This document shows, one piece after another, positions 56,495-64,000 of a stretch of DNA of 64,000 nucleotides. Below the pieces are notes generated by a model. It saw nothing but the letters and a program-made list of their open reading frames with translations, was not told the DNA's origin and made no database searches. The stretch comes from Metellina segmentata (taxonomy: Eukaryota > Arthropoda > Arachnida > Araneae > Tetragnathidae): NCBI GenBank assembly GCA_947359465.1, contig OX375880.1, positions 22,520,714 to 22,584,713 of the forward strand, in the 5' to 3' direction. A program made the translations under genes and the position numbers. The first letter of the stretch is position 1. Each line of letters opens with the position of its first letter.

Positions 56495-56584
56495 ACCAAG
56501 TCTCCAAGGTTGAAAATTAGTAGCAAAAAGTCGACCTGTATTCCAATAGAGGATATGCAGAGCAGTAAGAAATTGAAGTTCAGT
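56495..56584 (-). CDS. Second candidate minus-strand exon (right copy)
   Basis: Counterpart of 12,473-12,562, frame still open, acceptor CACTTAG and donor GTAACT kept. Confidence 0.3.
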
Positions 56585-56766
56585 CTAAGTGTTATAAAGA
56601 CTGGTATAACATTGGAAAGTTTCTTTTCACGAGCTATCAATCTTCCCTCTTAGGAACTTGGATGTAAATAAATTTTCTTACAGTAAATACAAAAATAGGC
56701 ATGATATTACCTCTTTTAAGGAGCTTCTTTGCCTAAGTTATTAGTGGTTATAGAAACCGGATTTAC

Positions 56767-56822
56767 TGTAGACAGTCTTCCAGCAGCTGCAGCCCATAAG
56801 GCTAGGAAACAATCAAATTCCT
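56767..56822 (-). CDS. Candidate minus-strand exon (right copy)
   Basis: Identical 56-nt exon; donor GTAAAT instead of GTAAGT. If the exon is real, splicing of this copy may be weaker. Confidence 0.4.
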
Positions 56823-57217
56823 CTGCAAGGGTAAATGATCAGTGAACATATTACTCCAGTAAATATGGCTTGTGTAATGAAACAAAAGAGATAAACAATA
56901 AAACATATTAATTTTAATGTCCTAAATAACGTAAAATAAATTTTTCTAATTTAAATTTATTTTGCATGTATTTTAAATTATTTTAGCATTTTTATTTTAA
57001 GTACATTAATTTACATTTGTTTAGAATATTATCATTTACCAGGGACAGTTTTACAATACATTCAAAGACTTCAGATAGATTATTTTGTAATTATTAGATG
57101 TATTGTTTTTGGTATTTTTCGGTTGTTAAGGTTTTTCCTCATTAACAACTTGATCCAAAGCTAAAATTCCATGTTTAGTTTTCGTTTCCAAACTCTAAGG
57201 CCCTCACACTCCTCGAA

Positions 57218-57308
57218 TAGGTAGGTATGTAATTAATGTAAAACTGGTGCAACACGACGGACTATTGGCAATTTTCCAGAATCAACCCCGAGGAGAAAAT
57301 CACACTCT
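57218..57308 (-). mobile_element. SINE 3'-end fragment (right copy)
   Basis: Counterpart of 13,196-13,290; lies just left of the empty Jockey site. Confidence 0.6.
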
Positions 57309-57483
57309 TCAGGTGGTAATGATCATTGCTGTACTCGCAAAAAAACAGAGGGTATACTATGGAAGCCCACAGATGGGGAAGCGAAACATGTACTTTCTAC
57401 TTACACTTTCCACGGGGGGTAAAAAAACACGCACACGCACGCACATACCTGTATATAAACAGGAAATCCATAAGCCCAGGGGG

Positions 57484-57509
57484 TTGACCTCCCCCCTCCT
57501 CACGCGTCC
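57484..57509. other. Empty site of the Jockey insertion
   Basis: TTGACCTCC CCCCTCCT CACGCGTCC is continuous here. In the left copy the central CCCCTCCT is replaced by the 4.9-kb element. This defines both junctions to within a base or two. Confidence 0.92.
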
Positions 57510-59202
57510 ATGGTGGATACTCAATAGACCGGGGAATACGTTCGAATTAATCGAAGTTCAAATTATCGAGAGAAAAAAAAGCCTCTATAATTTTATATTA
57601 TAAATGTTAGGAATTGTGTGACTCTGAAGAAACTTAGTCTTAAGCAAAAATTCGAGTTCGAGGATTCCAATTATTGGGAGTTTATTGTATTTTTGCATAG
57701 CAAAATATGCAGACTAGCGTCAAGTGATATTCAAATTTGAAAATATCACTATATTATTTTAACTATGCTATAAAATAATTACAGAAAATGCAAAGAAAAA
57801 TATTTAACACAAAATGTAGGATGCATTTTTTAAAACAAATTTGAAGGCCGACCTCTATTGTTTGCATTGAAATATATTCCAAACTGCTTGACGAGAGAAA
57901 TCCGTTTCTGTGTCTATTTTTATAGCACATAATCTTGATCTATTGTCTACCGAAGAGCGATGGTTGACTAACCAAGAATTTACAAATTTTTTCTGGTTGA
58001 ATGTGCTCTATTTGCATTAATAAACATTAGATTTTAGTCGTTTGAAATCAATAAAGATGATCATAAATTTGTTCCACTCGGCCGTGGAATATGATAATAT
58101 TTCAATGGTTCTTAAAAAAGGCTTTAATTTTTCTGGAACAACTTGGGCGTTTTCATTGGTCTCTCAAACCCTGAATAGAACACATTTCATCTATACCAAA
58201 ACGTTGACAGGTCCTTTTTACCTCCTTTTCTCTATGGCAAATATCCCCTGTATTTATATTTTCTGGATCAAGCATGGATGTATCCTGAAAAATTTAACAA
58301 TTTTCTTCATCAACATCAGAACAAAGTCTGTATTCCAGTATATCGATAATACTTTAAATTAATTGCTTTTGATTAATAGGTACGATTTTAGAATTATGTA
58401 CCATGGGGATAGCTTGAAATAGAACATTTTATTTTGTTTGAACAGCTATCTGCAATTCACGTGATGTTTCACGAGGTTTTTTTTTACGAAAAGCAAAGCG
58501 TGTACGTAGTTTTAAATAAAAAGCAGAGTGTTTACGGAATTTGCATAAAAAAGCAGAGAGCATAAAAAAGCAAAAACACTATACGGCGCGTATACAGCCG
58601 TATAGTGTTTGGAACAGTTAGGTGACGAGGACAACTCACTCTCGGCACTTACTCTCCAAAGTCTGACAAAACCCTGACAAATTGGGAGTCACTACTGATT
58701 AGACGTGCATCTAAACCAGAGGGTTCCAACCTGTGCCGCATGCACAAAACGTGGCGCATTACATCCTTTCACACACTTATTCTTTTAAAGTAGGCGCCAT
58801 AACTGAATCCATCTTTAAATTTGCTCTCCATTTGCTTTGCTTAAATTTAAAATAGCGTGCTCTTAGTACAATTGATACAGACTTCTAACTTATCAGTTCG
58901 TCGTAGTATTTTAAAAACAAATTCATTATTAAAAATGAAATTTGATTAGATTTTTTCAGATCTAAATGCTTTTGACCTGATTAATTTCTAGCATTCATTA
59001 CCCTGTGAACATTATGCAGAGCTAAGAAAATTGGCGAAACCTGCGGGCTCCACTACTGCGGTCCCCCTCTCGTCCGAGAGATTCATCTCTCACAATTGTA
59101 TGTTGGTGCTGCAATAAACGTGTGTCTTTTGAACTGGCGTACATTAATTAATTTAGTCTTCACTAAATGAAGCAGATCCTACCTCTATGTCTACACAGTC
59201 TA
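57510..59202. other. Noncoding stretch before the mariner (right copy)
   Basis: Counterpart of 18,393-20,257 with more changes than elsewhere, including loss of about 188 bp and a replaced stretch near 58,815-58,860. The small inverted repeat is kept near 58,576. The 106-codon frame at 58,042-58,362 is not recognised. Confidence 0.5.
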
Positions 59203-60676
59203 TTCAAAAAGTTCCAGGACTTCCACTCGTAAAAAAGTACAGATGACTCTCCGTGAAACCGGCGGAATGACATAGCAAGGACTTGGTGCCATGCATCTCA
59301 ATTGGTTGCATTCATTTCTGACTATTTACAACTCGGCAGCGTACAGTTGCAAAAGCGTGTGTGAGCATCATTGTAATCGAAAATGGAGTACATAAGAAAC
59401 AACGCATTTTGTTCCAAATTGGAAAAATCGACCACGGAAAAGTACGAAATGATTTAATCTGTGTATGATGCCGATGATATGAGTGGTTTGTGAGTATTTG
59501 AGTGGTTTTCGAGGTTTAAAGCTGACAGAGACTCGACCAATGACGATAATAGATTAGGTCGTCCATATTCAAGTCTAAGTGATGAAAATGTTGAGCGTGC
59601 GGGTGCAGCTACACTCTACGTTTATGAGCGGTGGCCACTACCTAAGCTATTTTTTGGCTCCCTCCTAGATGCGAGTTGCGGTAGATTAAGACAGTCCATC
59701 TGTCTTTACGGTTCAAAGCAAAAATGTTCTGAAATAATTCTTATGTTGGTGACTTTAGAATTGCGCCTGTACCCCCCCCCCCATAAAAAAAATCGCCATC
59801 CGTTGCCATCGCTCATAAACGTCGACAGTTACTGTACCAGCGTGTTTAAGCGTTGGTGAGGTCCTACCGTCGATTAACGATAGAAATGTTTACACGTAAT
59901 TTCTTTAAACATTATTGTACGATCTGTTTTCACTATCATGACGGATGGTTTGAAAAATTATCCTTTGTGTCACACACAACACACTCTGACTCCTGAGCGA
60001 AAAGAACACCGAATTTCCTCATGCAAAGATTTGATTGTCGTGATCAATCAGGATCCAAAATTTTTGCAGAACATTGCCATCAGAGATGGGATTTGGTGTC
60101 TCGAGTACGATCTAGAGACAAAACGACGAAGTTCTGAGTGAATTAGTAGAAAAAAAGAGTCTGCCAATGAAAATTCGCGCTTCGAAAACAAAAACGATGC
60201 TGATCACATTTTTGACAGTCGGGGCATCCAGAATTTCTTCGTCAAGGTTCCACTGTGACTGGTACATCCAACAAAAATGTTGTGGATCGGCTTTTGAAAC
60301 GAATGCGGCGTCTGACGCCTGATTTGTTGGACAGTGGAAATTGGAGCCTCTTGCACGACAATGCACCGCCTCACAAGTCCATCATTGTGCAGCAATTTTT
60401 GGTGAGAAGGCAGGTAGTAAGCATCGACTCCCCCTAGGACTTTTTTTTATTTCCAAGTTAAAGATGAAGGGGCAGCGGTTTCATACAATAGAAAAGAGTG
60501 AAGCGGCTGTGACATTGTAACTCAATAGTGTTGGAGAGGAGGCGTTTACTAACATTGACACTCGTTCCAAGCGTTGTATTCAATTGAAATGAGACTACGT
60601 AGAAGTTTAAAATAAAATATAAGTATATCCTCTGTGTTATGTGGTCTGTGTACGATAAGTCCTGGAATGCTTTGAG
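59203..60676 (+). mobile_element. mariner-family element, inactive (right copy)
   Basis: Same TIRs, TA flanks and position relative to neighbours as 20,260-21,734. The transposase pieces (NYPLCHTQHTLTPERKEHRI, LHDNAPPHKSIIVQQF) carry the shared disabling changes. Confidence 0.85.
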
Positions 60677-61134
60677 TATAATATGTTTTCAAAACCTCAA
60701 TCTTTAACGTAAGAAGATAAAGCAAGTCCTTGGATTCATATGTGAAAAAAAATTGGAATATGGTGTGTAAAAAGGTGCCCCCCCCCTGATCTAAACAGAA
60801 AATTGAACTATTCTAATAATGATTGGCAACAATGTATGTTCCTCCCAAACAGTTACATTTAATATTCAAATAATAAACTCTTAAACGTTGTTACGTTTAC
60901 ATTTAATACATTGTTACGTATACAATGGTTTTTCCTATGAGTGCAATCGGATGCTTTGTTTCGTCCCATTTATCGAAAAGTTTTTGAACTGCTAGCATTC
61001 AAAGAGCGAACTTGGAATATTTCTTTTTGAATTTGGATCGATTTCCTGCGATTTGAATCCACTTCGTGTTTTGAAGTAATCAATTTACAACTTGTGTGTT
61101 CTCTAGAGCTGTTGGATTTCCTTGAAGATTGAAG

Positions 61135-61169
61135 ATGATTCGACGATTTTGGAAAGGATTAAAGAATTT
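61135..61169 (+). CDS. RasGEF copy 2, exon 1
   Basis: MIRRFWKGLKN, the same phase and GTAAGT donor as the left copy; one Arg-to-Lys change. The 5' flank and in-frame upstream TGA are kept. Confidence 0.7.
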
Positions 61170-62105
61170 GTAAGTAATCTCAAGTCAGTTTCGAAAACCT
61201 TTAAAAAAAGATGATTAGGGATATTTCCAACTGCCAAATAACTTTGGTTTTGTCTGAGCGTTTACGAGCCTAATTTAAATTACTTAAATCAGAATATTGT
61301 CTTTGGAACTGATCGTGTTAGACTATTATTTCGCCTAGGCCATTAAGATAATTTTATGTGCCATTAGTGCAACGTTGTTCATCTATTTATATTTTGGTCC
61401 ATAGCTATTTTTACCTAAACTATAATTTTCTATAATTTAATTATTATAGAGCTTTTAAAGAATATGTGCCCACACTTATGTAACAGTAGCTACTTTAACG
61501 AGGTATTAAAGTTTTTCTGTCAAATGTAAGGACGGAAATCGAAAGCCTTTTAAATTTCATAATGCTTTTTTGCAGCTTTTTAAATTTTTGACTCTTTTTA
61601 CTTAAAATGCTAAGACTTTTATTGTAATTAATGTCGAAAGATTAAACGTTTTATTCTTGTTTATTATTTTATATTGGAAGACTATGTATAGAATAAGGAT
61701 TTGGGGAAAAAAATCATTTTTTGAAAATTACTGATATAAACTAGGATTTTTTTTTGTTTTTCACAGCGTTAGTTTCAAAACTATTTGAAAAAAAAAGAAA
61801 TAATTTTGGTAAATGTAATCCAATGCACAACATTGTAGGACACACTTAATGGAAGGTAAATAGAAAAGGTACTTGAAAACAAATTCAAATTTGCAGATGG
61901 AGCAGAAATTCTAAAATATTGAAATAATTTTTTAAGAAATTGAATTTTTAATTATTGTGAATGAAAAAGTGGATTTTTATTTGCTTGTAATGTATATTTA
62001 AAGAGTATTGAAACATTTTATTGTGAAGATGAAAACGAAAAAATAATTGTTCAAAAGATACTGCATCCACTTAATTTATGTAGTTATGTAACTAGTAGTT
62101 CATAA

Positions 62106-62265
62106 ATGTCACATTGGATAACACCCCAGATTATTGGCGACGGTCCGGGAATAATTCTCATGACAGAGTTAACGTGTTAAAGTTCTTTGGTTGGATCGAG
62201 TTTCTCAGTCCCAATCTTCCTGTTGCTAATTTGTTACTCTTCCAACTCGGCTACCGCGGCCTTTA
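62106..62265 (-). mobile_element. SINE, internally deleted (right copy, intron 1)
   Basis: Counterpart of 23,163-23,320, with the same internal deletion. Confidence 0.7.
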
Positions 62266-62526
62266 ATTGCTATGATATTTATAAAAAAGGATCACATTTT
62301 AAAGTTGTTCTAACCAGTGCGTTAAATTAAATAATGGTAGCATAGATATTATCACAGTATTACGTTATCTATAAAAATGAATCTAAGATATTTTTTTCTA
62401 AGACTACCCGTCCCCCCCCCTTTTTTTTTATATCGCTTTCGACCTATTTTCATTTATGTTGAACAGTGATAAAAAGAAGACGAATTGAGTAACAAGAATG
62501 AAGTTTGGGTACGTAGATAGGAATTC

Positions 62527-62598
62527 AGAGTCGTACTGGAGCAATATAACGGGCAATGGGCGAAGGTTCGGATCAACCCCCGAAGGGAAAGATCCATA
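62527..62598 (-). mobile_element. SINE 3' fragment (right copy, intron 1)
   Basis: GTCGTACTGGAGCAATATAA ... GGATCAACCCCCGAAGGGAA; slightly closer to the family consensus than the left copy. Confidence 0.65.
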
Positions 62599-62822
62599 TG
62601 AAGATTGGAAGTGACTGTTAATCAACAGGTTTTTGAAGAAAAAAAGATAGCTTTACTACACAGTTATTGTGCTATAAGGGAAGTAAATCACATAGTTAAA
62701 CATACTCTACCTCATTTCTGTTTCTCCAGCAATCTACCAATAGTGCGATTATTTCGAAATAACGACTACAACATAGTCCAATATGGGTCAATGTCAATGT
62801 ATGAACATTTTTCTTCTTTCAG

Positions 62823-62880
62823 TTTCTCCAACGATTTCGGTGACTATTATCTGAATGAAACGGACGATGTCTTGGATATT
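62823..62880 (+). CDS. RasGEF copy 2, exon 2
   Basis: Identical protein (FSNDFGDYYLNETDDVLDI) with two silent differences and intact splice sites. Exons 3-9 would lie beyond the window. Confidence 0.8.
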
Positions 62881-63639
62881 GTAAGTACAACCTCACCTTA
62901 AATCAATCATTCCTTGTATTATAGTACCTCCCTGTGTTGCTCGTGTTGAATTGTTTGTAATTCATCGTAATAATGTCATTTCTGTGGAATTTAAAATTGT
63001 TTTTAACTACTAGAACAACGATGTTTCGCGCTGACCAACTCAATTTCTGGCAGCGCTCTCTAGAACGGTCGGGCAGCGATTACATCTGCAAGGGAAAGTC
63101 AAAAATTATCCGCTCTTTGTTTTTACAATGTATTTACACATATGTCGGTGTTGAACAAGTTTGTCATTTCCCCACACTGTCTCCTTCCTTTTCGATGCAT
63201 TTGGTCCACCGGTCCACAAGCTTACAATTCACTCCAAGAAGAAGATTTTAAAAGGGTCGCCCAGTCATTTAAGCAATACTTCTCCCACTTCTTTGTCCGT
63301 CTAACCTGCAGAGAACACTCTACAGTGCCTCTGCTGGTTGTTACTCGCCGGACCAAGTGCAGAAATATATTCAGTGTTCTGTAACACAACTCCATGCAGC
63401 TGCAATTGTTCCGCAGGCATTTTGTTAGAATTTTGAAAACTGCTGTCAAATCAAAAATTGACGTAAAACCCAGGTATCGGCTTAATATATATTACATATT
63501 TATAATAAAACATCAAAATTAATTCACTTACTTTATTTAAAACCAAGTCATACTTTCAGAATTTGAAATTCTGTCGATCAATTTTAAAGTTACATATTTT
63601 GTCATTGACATAAATGATGTCTTACTCATAAAATGTTGG

Positions 63640-64000
63640 TGGTAATTTGGGGCGGTGTTGAGAAATTATTCTGTAGCTCGAAAAGAAAAAAAGGTAAGGA
63701 AAGGAGAGCGTTTTGCACGTCGGCCAAAATTGTGATAAAATAAAGAACAAATTGTTCTGCAAAGACTTTGTTTGTCTGTCGCATTTTTATGAACTTTCTG
63801 CACCCGGGCTCGTCAGTTTACCAGAACCATTTCTCGATCATGCAAAGTCTTTTCTCCGGTGGTGGAGGTGGACGGCTATGCTGCTCCCTCTTCGTGCATC
63901 ACGCGTGTCGAGCCTCTTCGAAGCTTCTCGATCCACTCATACACAGTTTCACGAGGTAGTGCACTGTACCTGTATTGTTTTGTAAGCGCACGACGATTTT
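63640..64000 (-). pseudogene. mariner-like transposase fragment (right copy, cut by window end)
   Basis: Counterpart of 24,710-25,077; same broken frames on the minus strand. Confidence 0.4.

Larger units (their letters stand above)
45400..64000. repeat. Right copy of the ~45-kb large repeat
   Basis: Collinear with 1-25,077 and running off the window end. It lacks the Jockey element and two other blocks present in the left copy, so at the Jockey site it shows the pre-insertion state. Confidence 0.97.

Overview
The window is eukaryotic nuclear DNA, AT-rich and loaded with transposons. A nine-exon gene with GT-AG introns, a Jockey-clade LINE, Tc1/mariner-type and hAT relics and a tRNA-derived SINE fit an arthropod. 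I cannot name the lineage from sequence alone. There are no bacterial operons, CRISPR arrays or prokaryotic signals.

The dominant structure is a repeat of about 45 kb. Bases 1-25,077 reappear in the same order and orientation at 45,400-64,000. Identity is roughly 97-99.5 % where I compared by eye. The left copy carries three blocks the right copy lacks: about 1.35 kb at 1,578-2,923, a 4.9-kb Jockey element at 13,471-18,383, and about 0.19 kb near 19,913-20,100. This is either a recent tandem segmental duplication or two haplotypes placed head to tail by an assembler.

Layout of the left unit: the right end of a long-TIR DNA transposon (1-137); a dead Tc1/IS630-type element (164-1,532); repeat debris and a TTAA MITE to 4.1 kb; about 7 kb of AT-rich noncoding DNA; a CpG-richer patch near 11.5 kb; candidate minus-strand exons at 12.4-12.8 kb; the intact Jockey element; a dead mariner (20,260-21,734); and a RasGEF-domain gene on the plus strand (22,194-41,749), whose introns are full of SINEs, MITEs, a hAT relic and a minisatellite. 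A complete 2.87-kb DNA transposon with 0.7-kb TIRs and 9-bp target duplications (42,665-45,536) follows, and then the second unit begins. The second unit repeats the series up to exon 2 of a second RasGEF copy before the window ends.

The only host gene I can assemble with confidence is the RasGEF gene: nine exons, consistent phases, 239 codons, and a Ras/Rap-type guanine-nucleotide exchange (CDC25) core with no REM domain. The only mobile element with fully open reading frames is the Jockey LINE. All DNA transposon coding regions are broken.
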